Of a DNA stretch of 64,000 nucleotides, positions 16,619 to 25,503 are shown piece by piece. Both the position numbers and the translations under genes were made by a program. How positions within the stretch are numbered: position 1 is the first letter of the stretch; every line of letters starts with the position of its first letter. Source of the DNA: Neptuniibacter victor (GTDB lineage Bacteria; Pseudomonadota; Gammaproteobacteria; Pseudomonadales; Balneatricaceae); assembly GCA_027943745.1 (NCBI GenBank), contig AP025763.1, positions 310,001 through 374,000 on the forward strand. Direction: 5' to 3'. Below the pieces are notes generated by a model, which was given only the letters and a program-made list of their open reading frames with translations, had not been told where the DNA came from and made no database searches.

Positions 16619-17596
16619 ATGCAACAGTTTGATCGCCATCTGTTGGTTATGGGGTTGCCGTCATATGATAAAGCGGATGACGGTATTCCTAGTGAACAGG
16701 TGCGTGTTTATCTGCAGTATTATCAGTTGCTCGAATTGGCAACGCATTCGGTATACAAAATAGGTCGTATAACTCTGGATGATGTCACGGTGACTGTTCA
16801 GCGGTATGCCCAATCTCAACGAAACGAATCTCGAGGAACGGTTGTTGTGGTTCATGGTTATATGGATCACGTTGGACTCTATCGGCATTTGATTGGAGTG
16901 CTGCTCTCTCTTAAGTTTGATGTACTTTGTTATGACTTAACCGGTCACGGTTTATCAGATGGCGATGCCCTTTCTGTCGATGATTTCAAACATTATGCGA
17001 CACAGTTAGCCGAGCTAGTGTCGGGAATGAAGCGGGAGTTACAATCTCCCATCCATTTTGTGGGTCAAAGTACAGGCGCTGCTGTCGTTATGGCTCATCA
17101 GCTACTGTTCACAGAAAAACGGCTGTCTGTTCTTGGTTGTCGTATTCTACTTGCCCCTCTGGTGCGACCGAGCTTGTGGCGCTCAATAAGAAGAAAGTTT
17201 AGATGGTTTAAGTATGTGGTGAGTAAAGTGCCTCGTCGATATAGCCGAAACTCTCATGATGTTGAATTTAGGCGCTTCATTACTGAACAAGATCCACTGC
17301 AGCATAAAGAGATCCCTGTGAGTTGGATCGGAGCGATGCTGGCATGGGGGGACTGGCTTGAAAATCATAAGCCGGTTTTGGGAAAGATTCATATGATTCA
17401 AGGAACGGATGACGGGACGGTCGACTGGCACCATAATATGGCAATACTCGGTCGTTTATATCCGGAACTTGAATTGAAATTAGTGGATGAGGCGAAGCAT
17501 CATCTAGTGAATGAAACGGATCAATATCGTAGTGAGGTGTTTCAGCATATTGCTGAAGCGTTCATGCAGTGGGAAAACGAAAACGGGCGACCATAG
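16619..17596 (+). CDS. Alpha/beta hydrolase, lysophospholipase/S33-like
   Basis: 325 residues. The oxyanion region is VVVVHGYMDH (75-84), followed by DLTGHGLSDG and the nucleophile elbow GQSTG with Ser151. The acid is probably in GTDDGTVD and the base His in AKHHLVNE. The GHGLSDG layout fits monoacylglycerol lipase and lysophospholipase-like enzymes, but the substrate cannot be assigned. No signal peptide is visible, so it is probably cytosolic. It converges on serA with a shared terminator. Confidence 0.85.
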   Translation: MQQFDRHLLVMGLPSYDKADDGIPSEQVRVYLQYYQLLELATHSVYKIGRITLDDVTVTVQRYAQSQRNESRGTVVVVHGYMDHVGLYRHLIGVLLSLKFDVLCYDLTGHGLSDGDALSVDDFKHYATQLAELVSGMKRELQSPIHFVGQSTGAAVVMAHQLLFTEKRLSVLGCRILLAPLVRPSLWRSIRRKFRWFKYVVSKVPRRYSRNSHDVEFRRFITEQDPLQHKEIPVSWIGAMLAWGDWLENHKPVLGKIHMIQGTDDGTVDWHHNMAILGRLYPELELKLVDEAKHHLVNETDQYRSEVFQHIAEAFMQWENENGRP

Positions 17597-17608
17597 GTCA
17601 CCCGTTTT
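17582..17608. terminator. Bidirectional terminator between hydrolase and serA
   Basis: ACGGGCGACC (17582-17591) and GGTCACCCGT (17595-17604) form a near-perfect stem with one mismatch, followed by TTTT on the plus strand and by a similar T-rich end on the minus strand. The hydrolase stop codon lies inside the hairpin. Confidence 0.75.
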
Positions 17609-17623
17609 GTAATTTCTATAAAT

Positions 17624-18856
17624 TTAGAACAAACGGCGACAACGAATGGTGCCTTCGATCTGTTTTAGGTTTTCTAGCGCTATTTGCGAGCCATCTGCAT
17701 CGACGTCAACAACTACGTAGCCAACTTTTTCGTTGGTTTGTAGGTATTGTCCGCTAATATTAACGCTGTTTTCGGAGAATACGGTGTTAATCGCAGCGAT
17801 GATCCCTGGGACGTTATTGTGAACGTGTAGTAAACGGTGAACATTTGGATGTTCAGGAAGTGCTACTTCAGGGAAGTTAACGGATGTGATAGATGAACCG
17901 TTATCACTGTATTTGATCAGTTTCTCAGCAACTTCATAACCGATGTTTTCTTGTGCTTCCATTGTTGAACCACCGACATGAGGTGTCAGGAAAACATTGT
18001 CATATTCACGAAGAGGTGAGATGAACTCGTCGTTATTCGTACGCGGCTCAACAGGGAATACGTCAACCGCAGCACCGAGTAAACGGCCGGAATCTAGTGC
18101 TTTGCAGAGGTCGTCTATCACTACAACCGTCCCGCGAGCAGCATTCAAGAAGATAGAGCCTTGCTTCATCTCAGCAAACTGAGCTTCGCCCATCATATCT
18201 TGAGTAGATGGGGTTTCTGGTACATGTAGAGAAACGATATCGCTGATGTTGAGCAGTTCTTTAAGTGAGCTGACTTGCGTCGCGTTGCCTAGCGCAAGTT
18301 TAGTGACCACATCATAGAAATAAACCTGCATACCCATGGCTTCAGCAATAACGCTAAGTTGAGAGCCGATGCTGCCATAACCTACGATACCAAGCTTCTT
18401 GCCACGAATCTCATAAGAGTTTTTGGCTGATTTCTGCCATTCGCCACGGTGAGCTTTTGCGCTTTTCTCCGCTACGCCACGCAGCAGTAAAATCGCTTCA
18501 GCAATCACTAGCTCAGCTACCGATCGTGTATTTGAAAACGGTGCGTTAAATACCGCAACGCCGCGCATAGTTGCCGCTTCAAGGTTAACTTGGTTCGTAC
18601 CAATACAGAAACAGCCAACCGCAACCAGCTTTTCTGCTGCTTCGAAGACATTAGCAGTTAACTGAGTACGGGAGCGAATACCGATGAAGTGAACATCTTT
18701 TACACGTGCAATCAGTTCTTCTTCCGGTAGGGAACCAGTCAGAAATTCGATGTTGGTGTAACCATTCTGATTAAAAGTGTCTACCGCAGATTGGTGAACG
18801 CCTTCTAGTAGCAATATTTTGATTTTGCTTTTATCAAGAGAGGTTGTATTACTCAT
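17624..18856 (-). CDS. serA: D-3-phosphoglycerate dehydrogenase
   Basis: 410 residues, the E. coli-type length. It oxidises 3-phosphoglycerate, the first step of serine synthesis. It has the substrate-binding FIGIRSRTQL region, the NAD motif GYGSIGSQ, NAARG with the substrate Arg, DVFPVEP, and TPHVGGST with the catalytic His. A C-terminal ACT domain (from about 340, HNNVPGIIAAIN) gives serine feedback inhibition. It links by pathway to glyA in this window, which converts serine to glycine. The upstream region includes a small inverted repeat at 18971. Confidence 0.97.
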   Translation of the reverse strand: MSNTTSLDKSKIKILLLEGVHQSAVDTFNQNGYTNIEFLTGSLPEEELIARVKDVHFIGIRSRTQLTANVFEAAEKLVAVGCFCIGTNQVNLEAATMRGVAVFNAPFSNTRSVAELVIAEAILLLRGVAEKSAKAHRGEWQKSAKNSYEIRGKKLGIVGYGSIGSQLSVIAEAMGMQVYFYDVVTKLALGNATQVSSLKELLNISDIVSLHVPETPSTQDMMGEAQFAEMKQGSIFLNAARGTVVVIDDLCKALDSGRLLGAAVDVFPVEPRTNNDEFISPLREYDNVFLTPHVGGSTMEAQENIGYEVAEKLIKYSDNGSSITSVNFPEVALPEHPNVHRLLHVHNNVPGIIAAINTVFSENSVNISGQYLQTNEKVGYVVVDVDADGSQIALENLKQIEGTIRCRRLF

Positions 18857-18970
18857 GGTGTGCAGCTCTTATTTGCGTGGTCATTTCCTGTAAACAGGTG
18901 CGCCACAGGTTTAGTCGCTTAAAAATAAAGCGCGCATATTATCACAGCCTTAGTTGAAATGGATGAATGA

Positions 18971-18985
18971 ACCGTCTAGAACGGT
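18971..18985. promoter_or_regulatory. Short inverted repeat upstream of serA
   Basis: ACCGT-CTAGA-ACGGT, 115 bases upstream of the serA start codon and near a possible GATAAT -10 hexamer on the minus strand. It is a possible operator; the arms are only 5 bp, so chance is not excluded. Confidence 0.25.
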
Positions 18986-19126
18986 GGAAAAATATTCAAC
19001 TTGAGTTGAGATGAATTGGATCAAAGAGAGGAAATGCTATTTTTGGGGGATATAGGCTTATATTCCCCGTGGGCTGTCTAGAATAGAGCGATGCCCGACG
19101 GAGAATATAAAAAAGCTCTAGAGCGG

Positions 19127-19408
19127 TTAGCTGTAGATACAGATATACGCGGTTGCTTGCTCAACTTTTAGTTGGAAGCTCTGATTAGCGGCAACATTAA
19201 ATTCAGTACCAGTAGGGTAAGGTTGGAATGTTTCGCTACCGGGAAGCTTAACAATGAGTTCGCCGCTGACGACTTTCATCAGTTCATTTTCGCTTGTGCC
19301 GAACTCGTATTCGCCTGGAGCCATAACACCTGCAGTTACTTTACCTTCTGTATTTTCGAAACCGATAGATTTGACGGTGCCATCGAAATACTCATTTACA
19401 TTCAACAT
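19127..19408 (-). CDS. ppnP: Pyrimidine/purine nucleoside phosphorylase PpnP
   Basis: 93 residues, a single cupin-like barrel formerly called DUF1255/YaiE. Recognised from the [11 protein letters not shown] start, [14 protein letters not shown], the MKVVSGEL strand and the closing [15 protein letters not shown]. It splits nucleosides with phosphate into base and ribose-1-phosphate. It stands alone between serA and a LysR gene and has no further context. Confidence 0.9.
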   Translation of the reverse strand: MLNVNEYFDGTVKSIGFENTEGKVTAGVMAPGEYEFGTSENELMKVVSGELIVKLPGSETFQPYPTGTEFNVAANQSFQLKVEQATAYICIYS

Positions 19409-19473
19409 ATGCTGATCTCCAATAAATTTTCGCGAATCATAAAGATAAAAGCAGATCCCTGCAAGCTGAGGGT

Positions 19474-20358
19474 TTATCGTGAATTATCAGCGCTTTGTTC
19501 TAGTAGAAAACTGACAAAGGTCTGGTTGGCTTGGGAGAGGTAACCATCACGACGCCAAGCAATGGATAAATCCAACCAAACAGGCTTTGTAAAAGGGCGG
19601 GCAATAAGCTCGGGCTCATTCTCTATGACCATGGACATCAAGGTTGAGATGGCGAACCCTTGTTTTACAATCGATTTTATTAGCGGTATTAGATTGGTCT
19701 CCACGCTAATCTTGGGTGTGGTATTGGATGTAATCGCAATACGGTCGACGACGTTGCGATGGAAATAACCACTGTTGAACATGACGAGCTCTTCTGCGAA
19801 AAAATCTGAGTAACTGATACTGTTTAGGGAAGAAAAAGCGTGGTCCCTTGGGCAAATGACCATCATTTGTTCGCGTAGAAACACTTCTGTTTCTAGTGTC
19901 GAAGGAGTTGTTTCATCGACGATGACGGCAAGATCTAATTCACCATTTTCCAGCAGTTGTTGTAACTTTCCTGCTCCTCCATCAATAACGGTTAGGTTGA
20001 GTTGTGGAAACCGATGACGGAAGGCCATGAGGATGGGAGGGAAGTAGTATGAGCCAAGCATGCTAGGTATCCCGACCCGAACATCGCCCCTGATAAGACC
20101 TTTTAGCTCTTGCATTTCGAGCAGCGCATCATCGGTTGCCTGAATAATTCGGCTGGCGTGCTTGTAAAGGTGGTGTCCTTCGTCAGTAAGGCTGACTTTG
20201 CGATCTTGTCGGTGAAAGAGGGTGAGTGCTAACTCCTCTTCAAGTTTTTTGATAGTCATGCTGATTGCGGGCTGAGCGATATGTAAAAGTGCTGCCGCTT
20301 TGGTGAAGCTGCCCTGATCTGCTACTTGCTTAAAATAACGAAGATGTTTTATGTCCAT
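19474..20358 (-). CDS. LysR-family transcriptional regulator
   Basis: 294 residues. The N-terminal winged helix-turn-helix is typical ([22 protein letters not shown], then [15 protein letters not shown]). The remainder is the periplasmic-binding-like co-inducer domain. It is divergent from the MFS gene across 91 bases, the classic layout in which a LysR protein controls its neighbour and itself. The ligand is unknown. Confidence 0.93.
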   Translation of the reverse strand: MDIKHLRYFKQVADQGSFTKAAALLHIAQPAISMTIKKLEEELALTLFHRQDRKVSLTDEGHHLYKHASRIIQATDDALLEMQELKGLIRGDVRVGIPSMLGSYYFPPILMAFRHRFPQLNLTVIDGGAGKLQQLLENGELDLAVIVDETTPSTLETEVFLREQMMVICPRDHAFSSLNSISYSDFFAEELVMFNSGYFHRNVVDRIAITSNTTPKISVETNLIPLIKSIVKQGFAISTLMSMVIENEPELIARPFTKPVWLDLSIAWRRDGYLSQANQTFVSFLLEQSADNSR

Positions 20359-20449
20359 GTATAAGATTTTATTATTAAAGCAATCAAAATTATATATTTT
20401 AATTATTCTTTTCGGGTTGGTATCGTGCTCTGAAATCTAGGAGTTAACG

Positions 20450-21634
20450 ATGATCGAGATAGGAACAACGCAATTTTGGCGCGCCACTTTCGCCCTGTGT
20501 TTGGGCTCTTTTATGGTGTTTGCCAATGTGTATGTGACTCAGCCTCTTTTGCCGACACTCGCCGCAGAATTTGAAATTTCGCCCTTGAAAGCAAGTTGGA
20601 GTTTGACTGTGACAACCTTAACATTAGGGTTGTCTTTGCTCTTTTTCGGACCGCTGTCCGATGCCCTAGGGCGCACTAGATTGATGATCGCTAGTATGGT
20701 GGGGGTCGTCATTTGTGGTGTGGCTTTATCGCTAGTAACGAGCTTTGAGCAGTTGTTTCTTTTACGGGCGATTCAGGGGGTATGCTTAGCAGGCCTTCCG
20801 GCAATAGCTATCGCGTATATGGGAGATGAATTTCATCAAAAAGCGGTGATGGTGGCCGTCGGCCTATATATTAGCGGGAACACTATAGGCGGTATAGGTG
20901 GAAGGCTTATTGGTGGTTTTGTCGGGGAGTTGCTGGGTTGGCAAGATGTTTTTGTTGCGATGAGTTTGATGAGTGCTTGCTGCTTAGCTGTTTTCATCTA
21001 CTTATTGCCTCCGTCACGTCAATTTTCTGCAAAACCGTTAAGGCCAAAAGGGATCTTGCTAGATATTGTCCGGCATCTACAAAATCCTCTGTTGTTGCTT
21101 GCGTGTCTGATCGGAGGCTTTAACTTTTTTATTTTTATTAACCAATATAGTTACGCTACTTTTCTGTTGGCGGCTGCTCCTTATAATCTTTCCGCGAGCC
21201 TTTTGGGGATGTTATTCCTGACCTATTTGAGTGGCACTATAGGTTCTGCTATCTCTGGCCGGTTAAGTCTTAAATTTACTCAGCCTGTCGTTATCGCGAT
21301 GGGAACGATGTGCATCATGATCGGTTCCCTTGTCACTTTTATTCCGTCCATTATGGCGATTGTGGTTGGCTTTTTAATTAATGCATTTGGTTTTTTTGTT
21401 GCGCATTCTACCGCCAGCAGCTGGGTTAGTCGGCATGCGAAAAGCGCTAGGGCTACCGCCTCTTCATTGTATTTGGTTTTTTATTATCTTGGCGCAAGCA
21501 CTGGAGGCTTCTATTTAAATCCTTTTTGGCAATTTGCAGGTTGGAAAGGAATTGTTGTGGGGTCGCTGTGTGTACTAACGTTAACTTTCTTTCTAGCGGT
21601 AGTCTTGCAATGTCGTTTCAATAAACCTCAATAG
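20450..21634 (+). CDS. Major facilitator superfamily exporter
   Basis: 394 residues with about 12 hydrophobic helices. Motif A is present as GPLSDALGRTRLM between helices 2 and 3, and the N-terminus YVTQPLLPTLAAEF fits the YnfM-like drug/metabolite exporter group. The start ATG 20450 follows AGGAG. Its divergent LysR neighbour is the likely regulator. The substrate is not readable from sequence. Confidence 0.9.
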   Translation: MIEIGTTQFWRATFALCLGSFMVFANVYVTQPLLPTLAAEFEISPLKASWSLTVTTLTLGLSLLFFGPLSDALGRTRLMIASMVGVVICGVALSLVTSFEQLFLLRAIQGVCLAGLPAIAIAYMGDEFHQKAVMVAVGLYISGNTIGGIGGRLIGGFVGELLGWQDVFVAMSLMSACCLAVFIYLLPPSRQFSAKPLRPKGILLDIVRHLQNPLLLLACLIGGFNFFIFINQYSYATFLLAAAPYNLSASLLGMLFLTYLSGTIGSAISGRLSLKFTQPVVIAMGTMCIMIGSLVTFIPSIMAIVVGFLINAFGFFVAHSTASSWVSRHAKSARATASSLYLVFYYLGASTGGFYLNPFWQFAGWKGIVVGSLCVLTLTFFLAVVLQCRFNKPQ

Positions 21635-21705
21635 CGCTTTACTGGCCCCAGGTTTATTCGGCGGGTAAACTTAGCGGATTCATAGTTTAGTTTTTAAGGA
21701 AGAGC

Positions 21706-22368
21706 ATGAGTTATCAGCATCAATATTTGGATGGATCGCCTCTGAATCTGCCGACGGGGAAAGTTATCTGTGTAGGCCGTAACTTTGCTGAGCATGCTGC
21801 AGAGTTAAATAACCCGATACCTACAGAGCCTATGTTGTTCATTAAACCATCGACGAGTGTCGTGGATATGTCTAAGCCCTTTTTTGTGCCTAGAGATTAT
21901 GGGGTTGTACATTTTGAAACCGAGATGTCTATTTTAATAGGTGAGACGCTAAAGCACGCCTCTCCTATTCAAGCTAAATCGGCCATAATCGGGGTTGGAT
22001 TAGGATTAGATCTGACACTACGAGAGCTTCAGGACCAGTTGAAAGCGAAAGGTCATCCTTGGGAAAAGTCTAAAGGGTTTGATGGCTCTTGCCCGCTATC
22101 AAGGTTCGTAAGTTTGGACGAAGTTGAAGATCTTCAGACTCTCGATATTCGACTTTGGGTAAACGGTGAATTGCGTCAGCAGGGGAATAGCTCCCAAATG
22201 CTAAATCAAGTTTTGCCTTTGATTAGTTACTGTAGTGAATTCTTCACGTTGGAGCCGGGTGATGTGGTTTTAACCGGAACACCTGCGGGTGTTGGGCCAA
22301 TATCAGCAGATGATAAGCTGTGTGTGGAGCTGGATAAGCTGCTAAGTATCACCACGCAGGCTGTCTAA
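21706..22368 (+). CDS. Fumarylacetoacetate hydrolase family protein
   Basis: 220 residues. The FAH fold is shown by GKVICVGRNFAEHAAEL, the metal-binding HFETEMSILIG with paired glutamates, GLDLTLRELQ and the closing GDVVLTGTPAGVGP. Short bacterial members include acylpyruvase and oxaloacetate tautomerase/decarboxylase. The activity here is not decided by the sequence. The stop overlaps the next start by one base (TAATG), so it is translationally coupled to the DUF2927 gene. Confidence 0.92.
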   Translation: MSYQHQYLDGSPLNLPTGKVICVGRNFAEHAAELNNPIPTEPMLFIKPSTSVVDMSKPFFVPRDYGVVHFETEMSILIGETLKHASPIQAKSAIIGVGLGLDLTLRELQDQLKAKGHPWEKSKGFDGSCPLSRFVSLDEVEDLQTLDIRLWVNGELRQQGNSSQMLNQVLPLISYCSEFFTLEPGDVVLTGTPAGVGPISADDKLCVELDKLLSITTQAV

Positions 22369-23150
22369 TGTTACTCTCAGTTCGTCGAAGTCTAATATTT
22401 CTTCTTTTGATGGTTTTAGCGTTTTCTTCTTTAGCGGCCTCAAGGTGGCAGCAGCCATCATACCTCATAACCGCTTTTACAGAGGTGGCCTTGCGAAATG
22501 AATACTCTCAACAGGGGCATGTGGTTCGGCGTTGGAATAAGCCGATAAAGGTATGGTTAGATCACCAAGTCGGAGATAGGGAGCTTCATACGGAGCTTGT
22601 TCGTATGCATATTGAACACTTATCCTCCCTCACGAAACATCCCATTGAGTTCGTGAAAACGGCTAAACAAGCCAATTTAACGATTGTTTTTACTCGACAG
22701 AAAGAGTGGAAGTCTCAGGTTGGCCGGTTGTTTGGCAAACGTGCTGAGTCTGTTGTACAGGGAGCGGTGTGCATGGCGAACTTTCGGGTAAATGATCGCT
22801 ATGAAATTAAGGAAGCGGGTGTTGTTATTCCTGTTGATCAGGCGAGAATGCATGGAAAATTAGTGACATGTGTTGTTGAGGAAATTACACAGGTTTTGGG
22901 GCTGCCAAATGACTCTGATGCTGTGTACCCTTCAATTTTTAATGATAAGACACCCGAAAATCTGCTCTCCGGCCTTGATGGATTGCTTCTTCGAATGCTT
23001 TACAGTGAAGAGGTGAAAAATGGTATGACCGAGCACGAAGTTAAGCCTGTGTTGCGTCGTTTGATTGCGCGCTGGCAGCAAGATGGCACAATACAATCGG
23101 CAACTCGCGATGTTAAACGCGGTGAGCTTTACCCTTTACTTGGTTATTGA
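22368..23150 (+). CDS. DUF2927 family exported protein
   Basis: 260 residues. A signal peptide (RRS, then a hydrophobic stretch, cleavage near Ala24) sends it to the periplasm. The body fits DUF2927: CVVEEITQVLGLPNDS followed by SIFND, a degenerate zinc-peptidase-like helix where Glu-Glu replaces His-Glu. No function is established to my knowledge. It is the middle gene of a likely FAH-DUF2927-hemJ operon, with hemJ starting 11 bases later. Confidence 0.8.
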   Translation: MLLSVRRSLIFLLLMVLAFSSLAASRWQQPSYLITAFTEVALRNEYSQQGHVVRRWNKPIKVWLDHQVGDRELHTELVRMHIEHLSSLTKHPIEFVKTAKQANLTIVFTRQKEWKSQVGRLFGKRAESVVQGAVCMANFRVNDRYEIKEAGVVIPVDQARMHGKLVTCVVEEITQVLGLPNDSDAVYPSIFNDKTPENLLSGLDGLLLRMLYSEEVKNGMTEHEVKPVLRRLIARWQQDGTIQSATRDVKRGELYPLLGY

Positions 23151-23161
23151 GGACATGATCC

Positions 23162-23575
23162 ATGTTATGGATTAAAGCGTTTCATATCTTAGCTATGACG
23201 AGTTGGATGGCGGGCATTTTCTATTTGCCGCGAATCTTTGTGCATTATGTTGAGGGGCGAGAAGCTGGAGAGGATGTGGCCCGCCTAGAGATCATGGCGG
23301 GTAAGCTTTATGGATTTATGAGCTTAATGGCAGTATTTACTTTAGGGTTAGGGACTTGGTTGTGGCTAGGTTATGGCTTTAGCGGAGGTTGGTTGCATGC
23401 CAAGCTTTTGTTGGTTGTATTGCTGGTGGGTTATCATTACTGGTGTAAGGTTTATCTAAATAAACTGCGTAAAGGAATATTGGATCGAAGCGGTCGATAT
23501 TTTCGTTTGTTTAATGAGCTTCCGCTAATTATTTTTATTCCAATCTTAATTATGGTGGTTGTGAAGCCATTTTAA
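23162..23575 (+). CDS. hemJ: Protoporphyrinogen IX oxidase, HemJ type
   Basis: 137 residues with four membrane helices. The N-terminus WIKAFHILAMTSWMAGIFYLPRIFV has the HemJ signature, with His8 as the likely haem ligand. HemJ oxidises protoporphyrinogen IX to protoporphyrin IX, the penultimate step of haem synthesis, in bacteria that lack HemY and HemG. hemE, which acts earlier in the path, is also in this window. It converges on ubiJ, and their stop codons interlock at TTAA. Confidence 0.92.
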   Translation: MLWIKAFHILAMTSWMAGIFYLPRIFVHYVEGREAGEDVARLEIMAGKLYGFMSLMAVFTLGLGTWLWLGYGFSGGWLHAKLLLVVLLVGYHYWCKVYLNKLRKGILDRSGRYFRLFNELPLIIFIPILIMVVVKPF

Positions 23576-24183
23576 GCGGTGTGTAATGCAGCAATTTTAG
23601 CGCTGAGACGTTCCACGCGTTCTTTGAGTGCATCGATCTCAGTGTAAAAACTATCTGTTTCAGGGCGGGTAGGCAAAAACCGAATCTCTTCTTTGAGGTA
23701 TTCATCCAGATTAGCAAGCAAGCTACAGCCAGCGCCTTTGTACCAAGAGGCTTTCCATTTTAAGTAGAGTGCAAGCTGGTGGGCAGGAAGTTCGCCAATG
23801 ATATCTGCAAGCATCATTTCCCAATCGATTTGTGCATCGGCAAGAATCTCCTGAAAACGAGTCGCAAGCGTACTGTCACCGGATACCTTAATGGTTTTGC
23901 CAAACATGGCATCGGCTTTATTCTTTGTTGTTAACAGTGTGAAAAAGTCTACTGCATTCCCGCTTAGTATGGCATCAGGAGTATTCTGGCATTGTGCTTG
24001 AATTTGTATGCCGTCAGCGTGGGGGAGGATGAAGAGTGTTTGTTGCGGTGAGCTAATCTCAACTGCGATAACTTTCCCTTCTAGGTAGCTTAGATGCTGC
24101 AGGGTGATAGGGTCACGTTTCAGTAGCTGGTTGCAGATATCTTCTGCAGTTGTGAAAAACGTGGCTTGCAGCATCTCAATCAT
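23572..24183 (-). CDS. ubiJ: Ubiquinone biosynthesis accessory factor UbiJ
   Basis: 203 residues with an SCP2-like lipid-binding domain in the first 110 residues and a C-terminal coiled coil (from about 170, DALKERVERLSAKIAAL). UbiJ helps hold hydrophobic intermediates in the soluble ubiquinone assembly complex. It follows ubiE after 19 bases. In many gammaproteobacteria ubiB comes next, but here the convergent hemJ occupies that place. Confidence 0.92.
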   Translation of the reverse strand: MIEMLQATFFTTAEDICNQLLKRDPITLQHLSYLEGKVIAVEISSPQQTLFILPHADGIQIQAQCQNTPDAILSGNAVDFFTLLTTKNKADAMFGKTIKVSGDSTLATRFQEILADAQIDWEMMLADIIGELPAHQLALYLKWKASWYKGAGCSLLANLDEYLKEEIRFLPTRPETDSFYTEIDALKERVERLSAKIAALHTA

Positions 24184-24202
24184 TAGAAGGGCTCTTTATA
24201 GG

Positions 24203-24961
24203 TTAAGGTTTGATGCCGGTATGAAGCGCAACAATCCCGCCTGTCATATTTTGAAATTTACAGTTGGTTAAGCCTGCTTCCTGCATCATTCTTTTCAGTG
24301 TTTCTTGGTCGGGATGCATGCGAATTGATTCGGCTAAGTAGCGATAGCTCTCAGCGTCACCCGCAATGGCTGAGCCCATATGAGGAAGAATGTTAAATGA
24401 GTAAAAGTCGTAAGCTTTAGTCAGTAACGGATTATCGGTTTTAGAAAACTCCAAAACCATTACTTTTCCACCCGGCTTCAGTACGCGTGCCATTGAGCGC
24501 AATGCCGCATCTTTGTCGGTCACATTTCTCAGACCAAAAGCAATTGTGATTACATCAAACGAGTTGTCTGGGAAAGGAAGTGCTTCAGCGTTGGCTTGTA
24601 CAAATTCGACATTGCCTGTGACCCCTTTATCCATCAGCTTGTCTCTACCTACTTTAAGCATAGAGTCGTTGATATCGGCTAAAACGACTTTGCCGCTTGG
24701 GCCAACGAGGCGAGAAAAGCGCATCGTTAGATCGCCCGTGCCGCCTGCGATATCGAGAACGGTATGGCCTGTACGGACTCCGCTTTGTTCGATAGTGATA
24801 CGTTTCCACAAACGGTGAACACCGCCAGACATCAGATCATTCATCAGGTCGTATTTGCCAGCGACGCTGTGGAATACATCAGCAACACGCTGTACTTTTT
24901 CTTCTTTTTTTACATCTTCGAAGCCAAAGTGAGTGGTGTCATCGTTTCGCTGGTCAGTCAT
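24203..24961 (-). CDS. ubiE: Ubiquinone/menaquinone C-methyltransferase UbiE
   Basis: 252 residues from ATG 24961, with AGGA upstream. An earlier in-frame start at 25075 would add 38 residues unlike the family. It is an S-adenosylmethionine methyltransferase: [18 protein letters not shown] near the start, [12 protein letters not shown] as the cofactor-binding motif, [12 protein letters not shown] and LEFSKTD. It adds the C-methyl group in ubiquinone synthesis and, where present, menaquinone. It is the first gene of ubiE-ubiJ and is separated from DUF971 by about 140 bases. Confidence 0.96.
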   Translation of the reverse strand: MTDQRNDDTTHFGFEDVKKEEKVQRVADVFHSVAGKYDLMNDLMSGGVHRLWKRITIEQSGVRTGHTVLDIAGGTGDLTMRFSRLVGPSGKVVLADINDSMLKVGRDKLMDKGVTGNVEFVQANAEALPFPDNSFDVITIAFGLRNVTDKDAALRSMARVLKPGGKVMVLEFSKTDNPLLTKAYDFYSFNILPHMGSAIAGDAESYRYLAESIRMHPDQETLKRMMQEAGLTNCKFQNMTGGIVALHTGIKP

Positions 24962-25101
24962 TTCAGATGTCCTGAGTGGTCTTAAAATTGAATGGTCGAA
25001 TTGTACCCATATGAGGGAGTGTTGTCTTGGGAATGTCGGTAGGAACTTTAGTTGTGTCCCTAAAAATACAGCCAAGTAGTCATCTACTGAGTCGTGCTTA
25101 C

Positions 25102-25479
25102 CTAGCCACGTGCAATCATTCCGCCATCTCTGCTCTCACCGGCCTCTGCTAGTTTATTCAGATATTTTGCCCAGTAGTGGTCGTATTCGTAAGCTAGATC
25201 ATGAAGGCAGTCCCATGTATAAAGGCCACTGTCATGACCATCATCAAAGACTATTTTGATGGCATAATTGCCAGCAGGGATTAACTCTTTAATCCCTACT
25301 AGCTTTTTCCCTGTTTGAAGTACCCCATTACCAATGCCATGCCCACGAACCTCTGCTGAGGGGGAGTAGACACGGAGATACTCGGCCGTAAGCTCGAATC
25401 GCTCAGAACCGTATGCAAGCTCCAGCGTACGTGATTTTTTATGCAGAGTTATCTCAGTTGGTAATGGCGCTGTCGACAT
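25102..25479 (-). CDS. DUF971 family protein (gamma-butyrobetaine hydroxylase N-terminal-like)
   Basis: 125 residues. It matches the DUF971 family, a small domain otherwise found at the N-terminus of gamma-butyrobetaine hydroxylases: [30 protein letters not shown], and [19 protein letters not shown]. Its role is not firmly known; links to iron-sulphur protein assembly have been proposed for related proteins. It follows hslU after 24 bases, a position it also has in pseudomonads. Confidence 0.88.
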   Translation of the reverse strand: MSTAPLPTEITLHKKSRTLELAYGSERFELTAEYLRVYSPSAEVRGHGIGNGVLQTGKKLVGIKELIPAGNYAIKIVFDDGHDSGLYTWDCLHDLAYEYDHYWAKYLNKLAEAGESRDGGMIARG

Positions 25480-25503
25480 AATAGGGTCTCTTTTCGGTTT
25501 ACA

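Noticed and set aside
18880-18900. CTGTAAACAG near serA as a LexA site
   Set aside because: The arms are only two bases apart; the LexA consensus needs an eight-base spacer.
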